From CAZVYJ01 sp964631565 (lineage in GTDB: Bacteria; Planctomycetota; Phycisphaerae; SM23-33), in assembly GCA_964631565.1 (NCBI GenBank), contig CAZVYJ010000007.1, positions 1-64,000 of the forward strand: DNA of 64,000 nt, in the 5' to 3' direction. Position numbers and translations under genes: made by a program. Shown here piece by piece: positions 1 to 7,577 of the stretch. The notes under the pieces are model-generated. The model was not told the origin of the DNA. It ran no database searches and was given only the letters and a program-made list of their open reading frames with translations. Positions within the stretch are counted from its first letter, which is position 1; every line of letters starts with the position of its first letter.

Positions 1-900
1 ACTGGACGGGGGTGTTGCCTTGCGTGCTCCAGCCCTCCTTGCTTAGAAAGGCTGGCGTCGCCTTCGGCTGTCTCAACAGTACTCTCACAGTTTCCGCAGG
101 ACCCTAGCGACGAGTTGTGCCCGACAAATGCAATCATTTTCAGGCAGAAGGACGGCCTTGCCGTCATTGATGCTGATGCGTGCATTGGCTGTGGTTTGTG
201 CGTAATGAGGTGCCCATACGGAGCGATCCATTTGACGACAGATGGTAAGGCGTCAATAGTACAGGAGGATCCTGATGGGCTTACAAGACCAGAGACAGAT
301 GCGATTCAAGATGACGCCGCAATTCGTATAGGCCGTCTCGGGGCAACGCGTTCCTCGGCCCTTTCCAAGCTTCAGGATGCCGTTGGCCGACTAAATGACA
401 CAGCCCAGTTGCGATTTGTCGCCAACATGTTCTCTTTCTTGGGCGTAGATGCACGAGTCCGACGCCGAGGAGATACAAACATCCGTTTTGATGGCCTTCT
501 TGGCTTCCCAAATGGTTCTATTGGCGTCATGGAAGCAGAACTAAGCGGTAACGCTGTTGAATCACCTCGTGCACTTCTTGAGGACGTAGCCATTCTTCAT
601 TCGCGATACAACGTCCCAATCAATCAGATTTGCCCGGTGAGTGTCCTTCTTGCATTACCGAACGCTCGATCTGAGTATTATCAGGTAATGCAAGACATTG
701 ACACCATCCTCGGCATCAAGTGCAGAACATTTACCATCGGCGCTCTCGTGGTGATGGTTTGGAATCTTGCAGACCTGACTCACCTGGACAAACGCTTTTT
801 AACAACACCCGGCGGGGTTGATTTGGGACCAAGTGTGGAAGATGTCACAGGACTGCCGCAACGCGAACCATATCCCGGCGCGTTTGTCACTGCGAAGTAG
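1..900 (+). CDS. Ferredoxin-domain protein with PD-(D/E)XK-like nuclease core (5' end outside window)
   Basis: The reading frame is open from base 1, so the gene starts upstream; the TTG at 115 is not needed as a start. Numbered from base 1, cysteines C5, C6, C9, C14 and C40 (in LCPTNAI) look like the ligands of one 4Fe-4S cluster with a stretched loop. C61, C64, C67 and C71 form a classical CxxCxxCxxxCP cluster. After about residue 120 the fold changes: D164 in RFDG is followed 14 residues later by E178-A-E180 in a hydrophobic strand. This D-x13-ExE spacing resembles the PD-(D/E)XK nuclease core, and BamHI uses a comparable D...ExE. The gene converges on the methyltransferase gene and overlaps it by 14 nt, so a restriction-enzyme role is inferred. 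It could instead be a non-catalytic redox protein. The ferredoxin call is strong; the nuclease call is tentative. Confidence 0.6.
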   Translation, partial: TGRGCCLACSSPPCLERLASPSAVSTVLSQFPQDPSDELCPTNAIIFRQKDGLAVIDADACIGCGLCVMRCPYGAIHLTTDGKASIVQEDPDGLTRPETDAIQDDAAIRIGRLGATRSSALSKLQDAVGRLNDTAQLRFVANMFSFLGVDARVRRRGDTNIRFDGLLGFPNGSIGVMEAELSGNAVESPRALLEDVAILHSRYNVPINQICPVSVLLALPNARSEYYQVMQDIDTILGIKCRTFTIGALVVMVWNLADLTHLDKRFLTTPGGVDLGPSVEDVTGLPQREPYPGAFVTAK

Positions 901-2569
901 ACGTGGACGATAGTGGCAACTCTCCTTGGAGGGAGATAAGGCGTTTGTCAGCTATCGCTATATACTCGGGATTAATCTCAAAGCCCAGATAGCCGCGACC
1001 TTCAAGCTTCGCAGCGACACATTCACTGCCGCTACCCACAAATGGAATCAGGACAGTATCACCGGGATCGGAGAAATGCTTCACGATGCGCCTTGAAATC
1101 GAAAGCGGCTTTTGCGTTGGGTGGTCTACCTTCTCGTCTCTGAAACGCCTTCCAGCCAAAGTTGGGAACGCCCAGACATCGCCTGCCATTCTTCCGTCCG
1201 GATTAGGTGTCCAAACCTTACCATTCTTTGTGATCTTATGCTTGAGCCGTTCTTGGCTTTTGTACGGCTCCCGAACAGGATAGTAGATGTAGTCAGAAGT
1301 CTTAGAGAACCATAGCAATGGCTCATAACAGGCATTCAGCGACCGCTTGCCATAGCCCGCGAAACCGTTCTCGTAATACCAGATGATCTGTCTACGGTAT
1401 TCGAAACCGAGCGCGTACATCATGCACTGCACCCAACACTGGTGGTGATGAATGCCGTACACGAAAATGTTGCCCCGAGGAGAGAGGAGACGAAACGCCT
1501 CACCCAACCACCGCTTTGTCCAGTCGTGCCATTGGCCTTTCTGTTCTGCTTCCTTCCAAACCCCAAAATCCTTGTTCAGGTTATACGGCGGGTCAGCAAC
1601 GATTAGATTGAATGCCTCATTTGGCAGTTGCTTCATACCCTCGATGCAATCGCTGTGTATGANNNNNNNNNNTCCCTTCGGCTTTTGGAGGATAAGGATG
1701 AACTGATTGTGGATGTTAGGAACATACGAGTACGGATAGCCATAGGGAAACACCTTCTTGTGCCGCTGATACAGGACGGTTAGACCGCGCATTTCCAGAC
1801 CACGAGATTCCATCTCCCTTGCAAGATCGGCATGAAACATGACATAGTGCGACTTATCTCGGAAGTCGCTTACAACCAGAGTCATGTGCCCACCATCCTT
1901 CAAGAGTCGAACGCACTCACCAAGAATCTCAGATAGTTCGTGCAGGAAATGGTCGTAGGACTCTATGTTGCCGAGGTCTCTTTCATCGCTCCCGTAGTCT
2001 GTACGGAGTCCATTTGCGATTCGCTCTTGCTTAGCCTTGTGGTCCTCCTTTTTCAGGATGGCCCAATAGGGCGGACTCGTGACCACCAAATCAACACTGT
2101 CAGACGGCAGAGTTGGGAGAACATCGCGAGCGTCACCTTCAATAACCTGCTGTGACTCTACTGAAGCGAACAAATCTTTCACCTCTTTATTCAGACGCTC
2201 CCGTGTCAATTCAACGAACGTCGGATTCAACTCGATACCAATGCCACGGCGTTCCTCTAGGGCACATGCCTTGAGAGTTGAGCCAACACCTACAAATGGG
2301 TCAAGGACAGTTCCGTCGCGCTTGGTGAAGAAGCGAATCAAACGCCCTACATCGGTGAAGGAAAAGGGGGCTGGATGCTGCCTCTCAATCTGTGCATCTG
2401 GATGCTTCGCGCCAAGCCCCTTCTGGGTCCAGACGGACACCGTCTCCGGTATCCACTCCTTGGCCGTCAGATGATTCAATTTATTGCGAGGGTCGACGGA
2501 GGCTTTGCCATTTTCGGATTCGTTGGCTTGAGTTGTAACCTCTGGTTCGGTGTTCTGTTCAGGCGTCAT
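887..2569 (-). CDS. Tandem DNA methyltransferase (N4/N6 type), interrupted by an assembly gap
   Basis: This protein (560 residues including four unknown) carries two S-adenosylmethionine-dependent DNA methylase cores. The N-terminal half (2569 to 1673) has motif I DPFVGVGST before motif IV TSPPYW, the alpha/gamma order, and its ending FILILQKPKG looks like a natural domain end. The C-terminal half (1662 to 887) has motif IV ADPPYN before motif I IPFVGSGS, the beta order. SPPY suggests N4-cytosine or N6-adenine and DPPY suggests N6-adenine methylation. The halves meet at a run of 10 Ns, so the apparent fusion may be two adjacent genes. The start overlaps the stop of the upstream HTH gene by one base (TAATG), indicating translational coupling. 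Its likely role is the modification arm of a restriction-modification system, with the convergent ferredoxin/nuclease-like gene as the possible restriction arm. Confidence 0.85.
   Translation of the reverse strand: MTPEQNTEPEVTTQANESENGKASVDPRNKLNHLTAKEWIPETVSVWTQKGLGAKHPDAQIERQHPAPFSFTDVGRLIRFFTKRDGTVLDPFVGVGSTLKACALEERRGIGIELNPTFVELTRERLNKEVKDLFASVESQQVIEGDARDVLPTLPSDSVDLVVTSPPYWAILKKEDHKAKQERIANGLRTDYGSDERDLGNIESYDHFLHELSEILGECVRLLKDGGHMTLVVSDFRDKSHYVMFHADLAREMESRGLEMRGLTVLYQRHKKVFPYGYPYSYVPNIHNQFILILQKPKGXXXXIHSDCIEGMKQLPNEAFNLIVADPPYNLNKDFGVWKEAEQKGQWHDWTKRWLGEAFRLLSPRGNIFVYGIHHHQCWVQCMMYALGFEYRRQIIWYYENGFAGYGKRSLNACYEPLLWFSKTSDYIYYPVREPYKSQERLKHKITKNGKVWTPNPDGRMAGDVWAFPTLAGRRFRDEKVDHPTQKPLSISRRIVKHFSDPGDTVLIPFVGSGSECVAAKLEGRGYLGFEINPEYIAIADKRLISLQGELPLSSTSTSQ
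1663..1672. other. Assembly gap (10 Ns)
   Basis: A run of ten N characters lies inside the methyltransferase reading frame. Ten is a common nominal gap size, so the true missing length, and therefore frame continuity across it, is unknown. Confidence 0.99.
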
Positions 2570-2781
2570 TATTTCCCTTCGATTTTCGCTTTAAGCGCGA
2601 CAAGCTCTGTGTACTTGTACAACCGATACCCGTTCATCGGGTGCCGTCTTGCTTTCAGTTTGCCCGAGCGATCCCAGTTTCTCAGTGTCGATGGCGAAAC
2701 TCCAAGCTTCTCGGCCGCCTCGCTAACGGTCAAATAGTCTGACAGATGCACTGTTTCGTCTTTGGCGTCTAACATTGCCAA
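2569..2781 (-). CDS. Small MerR/excisionase-type HTH protein, probable R-M controller
   Basis: This 70-residue protein is essentially one winged helix-turn-helix. The segment LTVSEAAEKLGVSPSTLRNW, followed by GYRLY, is the classical MerR/HTH_17 pattern. There is no effector domain, so it probably binds DNA as a small regulator. It lies directly upstream of the methyltransferase gene, whose ATG overlaps its stop codon (TAATG). That arrangement is typical of controller proteins in restriction-modification operons. A role as an excisionase of the surrounding island is the main alternative. Confidence 0.7.
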   Translation of the reverse strand: MAMLDAKDETVHLSDYLTVSEAAEKLGVSPSTLRNWDRSGKLKARRHPMNGYRLYKYTELVALKAKIEGK

Positions 2782-3203
2782 ACCTTACCAAAGATTCGAG
2801 TACGTTTCAAGGCAGATTCTGAATAGCGGTATATCCGCTGCAGCATGACTGCTTAGGTATTCTCAAGCTGGAAAACCAGTATGGGAAATCGCCGACAAGG
2901 CATGAGAACAAGACGGCTCAGAGACGGTTAGGCGCACCGTCGATTCACTTGTCGGTCAGCTGAGAATAACCGTTCACCTTGCCCGAGACAACTGAACCAT
3001 TACCTTCTGCCTCGGTGTAAGGGAGCCAACCCTGCGTTAACCCGACCTCCGGGGGCGCCGAGAGACTCAGAGACCTTTCAACCAAGGGTATTATTGGGGC
3101 CGAAAAGAGGGACCGCTGGGCGTGTCTCTGCGGCGGCTGGCGAGAGACGCCGCCGGGTCACAAACAGTCGCAAGTTCTTGCGTAGCCTCGCGTAAAATGC
3201 GAA

Positions 3204-3229
3204 ACGCCGTGGCTGGTTGGCCACGGCGT
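3204..3229. terminator. Strong hairpin, possible terminator
   Basis: ACGCCGTGG and CCACGGCGT pair perfectly (9 bp) around an 8-nt loop. No long T-run follows on either strand, so intrinsic termination is uncertain. A second, 7-bp hairpin (ACGGGTT/AACCCGT) follows at 3248-3267, just beyond the 3' end of the tRNA fragment as read on the minus strand. Confidence 0.35.
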
Positions 3230-3276
3230 CTTGCGTTAACCTGCGGCACGGGTTTGTTCTAACCCGTTTGCCTCAC

Positions 3277-3318
3277 TAGCGGGGGGAGGATTCGAACCTC
3301 CGACCTCCGGGTTATGAG
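3277..3318 (-). tRNA. 3' half of an initiator tRNA-fMet(CAT) gene; probable att site remnant
   Basis: Read on the minus strand, the 42 nt from 3318 down begin with the anticodon loop CTCATAA. The 3' anticodon stem CCCGG, variable region AGGTC, T-arm GGAGG-TTCGAAT-CCTCC, 3' acceptor strand CCCCGCT and discriminator A follow. The loop with its CCC-type stem is typical of initiator tRNA. No D-arm or 5' acceptor strand can be found in front of the loop. Five bases (AATTT) separate a CCGGG from the loop, so the 5' half is missing or replaced. A tRNA truncated exactly at the anticodon loop is the usual footprint of tyrosine-recombinase integration. It is not a functional tRNA. Confidence 0.75.
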
Positions 3319-3503
3319 AAATTCCCGGCCGTTTTTCGCAAGTTGTTGCAGGTAGGGAATTAACTTAAATTACAAGCACTTACGTTTCTATTAAGCAACG
3401 TCCATATATAGCATATTTGCCATTTTTGCAAACCGTAGTGACAAAATAGTGACAGAAAACAGAAGGTGTTTTCGAAAATCCAACCTGTTTCAAGCCACGC
3501 AAA

Positions 3504-4310
3504 TCAATCTTCAAGCAATTTAAGCAGATTGTCTTTTGTCAACATCTGCAAATCACGTTGCTTTTCGATAAACGGACTTATATCGGCAATTATCTTATCC
3601 CAGTCGAAGCCGGAAATAACTGTAACCATTTCGTGTTTCCAGTTATCAGCAGTGATTGCCGGACCAGTCCAGCCGGTTTGCGATAAAGCATTATTGAGGA
3701 GAACAATATTAGGGCCCGGCCAGGTTCTGTCGGAAAGGTACCACATCAAATCATATACATCCCTTCCCTTGACATATTTTCGACTTAAAAGAGCATGAAG
3801 CTTGCCTGCCAGTAAAGAGCTTTTGTCATAATGCTGAAGATTCAAAAGGCAGTGTTTCCTCAAAATGCTTGTTTCAAGACTTGCCCCGGCCGGTGGATTG
3901 GTATCGATTTCCACCTTTATGGAAATTGTCTCCGACTGATGAGGCGAGAGATCCATCTCATAAAGCAGGCCGTCAAATTTGACAAAGGCGGATTTGACAG
4001 TTTTTTCAGTCTTCGCCTTGATTGTCAGTGAATAATCTTCGGCCTGAAATGAACTCTTGGCCTTTTTCATAAACTCTGCAAACTGATCTTCGGTGCCCGG
4101 ACGTGCAAGAGAAAAGTCCAGGTCCTCGGAAAACCGGGGCATGGAATACAGAAACCTCAAGGCGGTCCCGCCAACAAAAGCCCAATTCACAAAAGCGCCG
4201 GCGTCCTGGAGAGATTCAAGTAACCTCGCCTGCAGATATTCCCGGATAGTGCACCTCGCGAGATTGTTGTCCTCGATCTTTTCTATCAACTGCCTGATAT
4301 AATCCTTCAC
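3504..4310 (-). CDS. AbiEii-family toxin, nucleotidyltransferase
   Basis: This 268-residue protein has the signature of the AbiEii/AbiGii nucleotidyltransferase family: GGT at residues 47-49 followed by FSEDLDFSL at about 60-68, where the two aspartates coordinate metal. AbiEii proteins are GTP-dependent nucleotidyltransferases that act as bacteriostatic toxins and mediate abortive infection. The start overlaps the stop of the upstream AbiEi-like gene by 4 nt (ATGA), the normal antitoxin-toxin order. The operon lies next to the tRNA fragment and the methyltransferase system, giving a defence-island context. Base composition is clearly more AT-rich than the metabolic genes to the right, consistent with acquisition by transfer. 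Confidence 0.9.
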   Translation of the reverse strand: MKDYIRQLIEKIEDNNLARCTIREYLQARLLESLQDAGAFVNWAFVGGTALRFLYSMPRFSEDLDFSLARPGTEDQFAEFMKKAKSSFQAEDYSLTIKAKTEKTVKSAFVKFDGLLYEMDLSPHQSETISIKVEIDTNPPAGASLETSILRKHCLLNLQHYDKSSLLAGKLHALLSRKYVKGRDVYDLMWYLSDRTWPGPNIVLLNNALSQTGWTGPAITADNWKHEMVTVISGFDWDKIIADISPFIEKQRDLQMLTKDNLLKLLED

Positions 4311-4939
4311 AGTTCAACCCCTTCGCCTTCATGGATAATCGATTCGATATTCTTCTGAGCTTTTTTGAATTTAGGCTTTTTCAATTTCTCGACAAATTTT
4401 CTTAAAATCTTTGTATCGATTGTTTCAAGGTTTTGCAGCCTCAATTCCTCCAGGAATTCCCGCTTGTCTCCGCCCGGATTCAGGTGCACCAGATCCAGCA
4501 GCGCTTTTTCCGGCCGGGCAATGAACGCTGTCTGTTTATCCGCCAGTTCAACCAGCTGATATCCCCAAAAGTATCCCTTATCAATATGCCGGAATTCAAA
4601 TCTTCCCAGCGGAGTTTCGATTGACTGGGGGCGCTCCGTTGAAACAGACGTCACAGCCGGCACAAACTCGGGAATCAATCCATACCACGCCAAGGCGGAC
4701 TGAAGGCTGACATAAGAATGGGCTTTCAAAGTATTGGCGACATAGAAAGGTTCAGCTTTCGCCTTCCTGTAATGCTGAGCAAGTGTGTACAGCCCCTTAT
4801 GAATTCTGACAAGCCTGCCATCTTTCACCCAGCGGGCAAGTTGCAACCTGATCTGAGGTAGACTTTCACCGGCCGCTAAAAAACCGGTCGAAAAACACGG
4901 TAAATCCGCCACTCGTTTTAGTAGATCGTCAAATTTCAT
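4307..4939 (-). CDS. AbiEi-family antitoxin / transcriptional regulator
   Basis: This 210-residue protein begins with a winged-helix region. The segment from about residue 30 to 55 (LQLARWVKDGRLVRIHKGLY) is typical of AbiEi-type antitoxins, which repress their own promoter. The middle segment SYVSLQSALAWYGLIPE is also characteristic of the family. The C-terminus is lysine-rich. It is the first gene of a two-gene leftward operon and overlaps the toxin gene by 4 nt. The type IV mechanism known for AbiE, where the antitoxin does not bind the toxin directly, is assumed by homology only. Confidence 0.85.
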   Translation of the reverse strand: MKFDDLLKRVADLPCFSTGFLAAGESLPQIRLQLARWVKDGRLVRIHKGLYTLAQHYRKAKAEPFYVANTLKAHSYVSLQSALAWYGLIPEFVPAVTSVSTERPQSIETPLGRFEFRHIDKGYFWGYQLVELADKQTAFIARPEKALLDLVHLNPGGDKREFLEELRLQNLETIDTKILRKFVEKLKKPKFKKAQKNIESIIHEGEGVEL

Positions 4940-5281
4940 GGCTATAATAGATCTTATCGGATATAATAATGCAATATAATAAAGATTTCCGTACTAGAAA
5001 CGGCATTTTATCACTGACACCCTTTGTATTGTATTTATCATACTCAAATATTATGTTTGAATTATAGTAAACATTGGCGATTCATGACAACTTCACAACT
5101 TCGGGGAAAATAACCTGAGTTGCTTCTATGAATACATAATGCAACCCTGTGTCCTGATTTTTGCGAATCGATTCCGATCATTCTTCTATTCGGCCGGCAG
5201 AAGCTTGGCCACTGTAGCGTTGATCGTCGGCGGCTTAATCTCTGTAAGAACTCGACACCCGATAGATGCTGAGGGGGTCAG
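4940..5281. other. AT-rich intergenic region upstream of the AbiE operon
   Basis: This stretch of about 340 nt has no convincing gene. The first 150 nt are strongly AT-rich, with several TATAAT-like hexamers on the minus strand just ahead of the AbiEi ATG, so the operon promoter must lie here. I could not choose a single -35/-10 pair. The right part lies downstream of the IS110 transposase fragment and probably contains the element's old end. Confidence 0.4.
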
Positions 5282-5569
5282 TTAAGCAATTCCCAAGCCC
5301 GCCGAAGTTTGTTTTATCGCCGCACATGGCAGATAGTCTCGATTGTCTTTCAATACTCGATACACAATTGAGAGCAGTCGCCTCGCGACGGCGATCTTTG
5401 CGACATTCGCGCCTTTTCTTTGTGCAAGCCGCTTGTACAATGCCTGCAATGACCAGTCTTTCCGAATCGCCGGCCAGACTGCTTCGGTCATTGTCCAGCG
5501 CAGATACTTGTTGCTCGCCTTGATGATTCGGCCATGATAGGTTCTGCCGCCGCTGGCGTGCGCGGGAAT
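5282..5569 (-). pseudogene. IS110-family transposase, C-terminal fragment
   Basis: Reading leftward from 5569, the translation contains ASGGRTYHGRIIKASNKYLR followed by WTMTEAVWPA and ends with ARRLLSIVYRVLKDNRDY. These are the closing parts of the transposase_20 domain of IS110/IS1111-family enzymes. Only about 95 residues remain of a normal length of 320-400. The reading frame stops abruptly next to the 18-bp inverted repeat at 5572-5615, so a later insertion or deletion removed the N-terminal DEDD part. It is non-functional. Confidence 0.8.
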
Positions 5570-5571
5570 AG

Positions 5572-5615
5572 GGGACAGTCACCTATTTTTGATACGTAAA
5601 ATAGGTGACTGTCCC
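5572..5615. repeat. 18-bp perfect inverted repeat, REP-like
   Basis: GGGACAGTCACCTATTTT at 5572-5589 and its exact reverse complement at 5598-5615 are separated by 8 nt. Transcribed, this would form a very stable hairpin. It sits exactly at the truncation point of the IS110 fragment and contains the GTG used as the start of the next open frame. A REP/MITE-type element or the scar of one is likely. Confidence 0.8.
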
Positions 5616-6126
5616 TAATTTTACCGCGGTGACAAAAAGGTCAAAAATAATTGTCTTAGTGGTTTGTGTAATAATTGTAACTTGGATTGTCGTATTTTTG
5701 TGGATCATTAGATATCAAAGTTACATGGGGATCGCCGATGGTTTTTCCGGAGTTCCACATCTCGGATCTGGAATGGATAGCTTTCAAACCGTTGACAGTG
5801 TGAAATACAAATACTATCGAACATATCGGAATGATGCAGTTCATATGGTGACTACTCTTGCGGAAGGATCTATTGAACGCAGTTTGGCTGCCCATCCTGA
5901 CTGGATTGTATACAAGGAATTTTCTCATGTTCCTTCGGGTCTTATAGATGGTGTTATTCATGATTTTCCAACAGAGGCAAAAGAAGGACCAAGGCGGTAT
6001 TGGCTAATCAACGGGACTTTAGGGGACAATACGGAATTGTTTTTGGTGTATGATTTAGAATCTAGACAACTCTGGGGGTACTTTTTCTGTTCACGCGGAT
6101 TTGTATTTGAAACACATAGTAAATAG
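5605..6126 (+). CDS. Hypothetical membrane-anchored protein
   Basis: A 173-residue open frame starts with one strong membrane segment (about residues 14-34, rich in I, V and W) followed by a soluble domain of about 135 residues. I do not recognise the family. The GTG at 5605 lies inside the inverted repeat. A second in-frame GTG at 5629 would give a protein starting with TKRSK just before the membrane helix and looks more natural. Neither has a clear Shine-Dalgarno sequence. Composition is AT-richer than the core genes. It stands alone between two insertion-sequence remnants, so it is probably cargo of the island or a remnant. Confidence 0.45.
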   Translation: MTVPNFTAVTKRSKIIVLVVCVIIVTWIVVFLWIIRYQSYMGIADGFSGVPHLGSGMDSFQTVDSVKYKYYRTYRNDAVHMVTTLAEGSIERSLAAHPDWIVYKEFSHVPSGLIDGVIHDFPTEAKEGPRRYWLINGTLGDNTELFLVYDLESRQLWGYFFCSRGFVFETHSK

Positions 6127-6237
6127 AAACTATGTAAGCCGGGTCTCCCGCCGAGGGGGGGCTGGTTTTATGAGCGATGAACGGCTGCGATGATATGCAA
6201 ATTGCAGCATACGAGTACGACGGCCGCTTCGCTTCGG

Positions 6238-6540
6238 GGCAATGACGGGGTTGGCCGTGCGTTCGACAATATCGTGGTCGAGCGGCTGTGACGGACGGTG
6301 AAGTGCGAGGACGTGTATCTTCGGGACTACCGGACTCCGGCCGAGGCCCGCCTGGGGCTGGGACGCTACTTTGCGTATTACAACCATCAGCGGCGGCACA
6401 GAAGCCTGGGCCGTCGGACGCCGGCCGGCGTGTACGGCCTCAATCCGTCAATGTTGGACCGGAAGGCTTTCGCTGCGTCGAGGAGAACAGATATTATTGA
6501 GACACCTGTCAGCCCCGGCGAGCCGGGACAGGGAGGCAGG
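6238..6540 (+). pseudogene. IS3-family transposase (integrase core), C-terminal remnant
   Basis: The frame reads NDGVGRAFDNIVVERL, then a TGA stop (6291-6293) where intact IS3 transposases have tryptophan, then RTVKCEDVYLRDY and FAYYNHQRRHRSLGRRTPA. This is the end of the rve integrase core around its last catalytic glutamate (VERLWR). The upstream half of the core and the partner orfA are missing. It is a decayed insertion sequence. Confidence 0.75.
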
Positions 6541-6877
6541 GGCGATGGGCGTTCCATCGCCGCGATTGCTGCTATTGCTCCGGCTGCGCTACGATCCGCC
6601 TCCGCAACAGCAGCGGGAATGTTACCCATGGCGACGGTTCCACCTTATTCCGGGCCGGAAACTGTCCAGCACATGGGGACAAGCTAAACGGACTTCTCCT
6701 GCACCATACGATCCTGTGTTTGCCAATTATACGCCCGCAACTTTTTTACCTTCCCCCCTGTAAAAGCATTGGCAACAATGTCTCATATTGGTAATATTTG
6801 ACCCAATTTGGCATAGTATGTCGCAAATGTCCAAACTGTGACGTGGTAATGGAATAAGCCGCAAGTAGGGTATAAGT
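6541..6877. other. Intergenic region upstream of the HTH-EIIA/hyf operon
   Basis: These roughly 340 nt carry no convincing gene. The first part is the tail of the degenerate transposase frame. The last 130 nt are AT-richer and must contain the promoter of the rightward operon. A TTGGCA...TCGCA element near 6810-6830 resembles a sigma-54 site but has the wrong internal spacing, so I do not assign it. Confidence 0.35.
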
Positions 6878-7561
6878 ATGAAATTACGAGTCAGAGACGC
6901 CGCCGAACTGCTCGGAGTGTCGGAAAAGACAATCTACCGATGGGTCGCGCAGAGAAAGCTGCCGGTCCATCGCGTAAACGAGCAGTACCGCTTTAATCGG
7001 GCCGAGCTTCTCGAGTGGGCGACGTCGCAGCAAATACCCATTTCCCCGAAGCTTTTTGAGGAGCCGGAAGACGCCTTCGTGCCGTCGCTCGAAGAGGCGC
7101 TTCGGACCGGCGGCATTCATTACCGCGTAGGCGGCACTGACAAGTCTTCGGCGCTGAAAAGCGTCGTAGAAATTCTGCCGCTTCCGGAGGAAGTTGACAG
7201 GGAGTTCCTGCTGCAGGTTCTGCTGGCTAGGGAATCGGTCGGTTCCACAGGCATCGGCGAGGGCATAGCGATTCCGCATGTCCGCAACCCGGTGACGCTG
7301 CACGTATCGCGGCCGCTTGTGGCGCTGAGCTTTCTGGAGAACAGCATCGAATTCCAGGCCATCGACGGTAAACCCGTTCACACGCTGTTTACGATTGTCA
7401 GCCCGACAATCAAGGCGCATCTGAATCTGTTATCGAAGCTGGCGTACGGGCTGCGCGCTTCCAGTTTCGCCGAGGCCGTCGCACGCAAGGCATCGAGGGA
7501 GGAGATATTCGCCGCTGCAGGCGAGCTTGAATCCCTGATGGGTGCGGCCGGCGGGCAGTAG
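6878..7561 (+). CDS. HTH (excisionase/MerR-type)-PTS EIIA (fructose/mannitol type) fusion protein
   Basis: This protein has 227 residues. Residues 1-50 form a winged HTH with the pattern VRDAAELLGVSEKTIYRW, ending in YRFNRAELLEW. After a linker, residues of about 85-220 form a type-2 PTS EIIA domain, with the phospho-accepting histidine in IAIPHVR. EIIA domains accept phosphate from HPr; fused to DNA-binding modules they usually serve as regulators (PTS-Ntr/nitrogen type) rather than in sugar import. A Shine-Dalgarno-like AGTAGGG precedes the ATG. It is followed after about 16 nt by the hydrogenase-4-like genes, so it is likely co-transcribed and could tie expression of that complex to energy state. 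No PTS permease genes are nearby. Confidence 0.8.
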   Translation: MKLRVRDAAELLGVSEKTIYRWVAQRKLPVHRVNEQYRFNRAELLEWATSQQIPISPKLFEEPEDAFVPSLEEALRTGGIHYRVGGTDKSSALKSVVEILPLPEEVDREFLLQVLLARESVGSTGIGEGIAIPHVRNPVTLHVSRPLVALSFLENSIEFQAIDGKPVHTLFTIVSPTIKAHLNLLSKLAYGLRASSFAEAVARKASREEIFAAAGELESLMGAAGGQ

Positions 7562-7577
7562 GAGTCTGCGCAGCAGT

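Larger units (their letters stand above)
2782..3503. other. Non-coding stretch between methyltransferase operon and AbiE operon
   Basis: No credible coding region is seen here. The stretch contains two hairpins (3204-3229 and 3248-3267) and the 3' half of an initiator tRNA gene (3277-3318). The part nearest the AbiE genes is AT-rich. The left end should hold the promoter of the leftward HTH-methyltransferase operon, but I cannot assign a confident -10/-35 pair. The mix of a tRNA fragment and sequence unlike its surroundings suggests an island junction. Confidence 0.5.

Noticed and set aside
5190..5255. Short minus-strand peptide after the IS110 stop codon
   Set aside because: It is only about 20 codons behind an in-frame stop, with no start or ribosome site, and too short to support as a gene remnant.
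6808..6832. Sigma-54 type promoter before the HTH-EIIA gene
   Set aside because: The GG and GC elements are 11 rather than 10 nt apart and the remaining bases match poorly.
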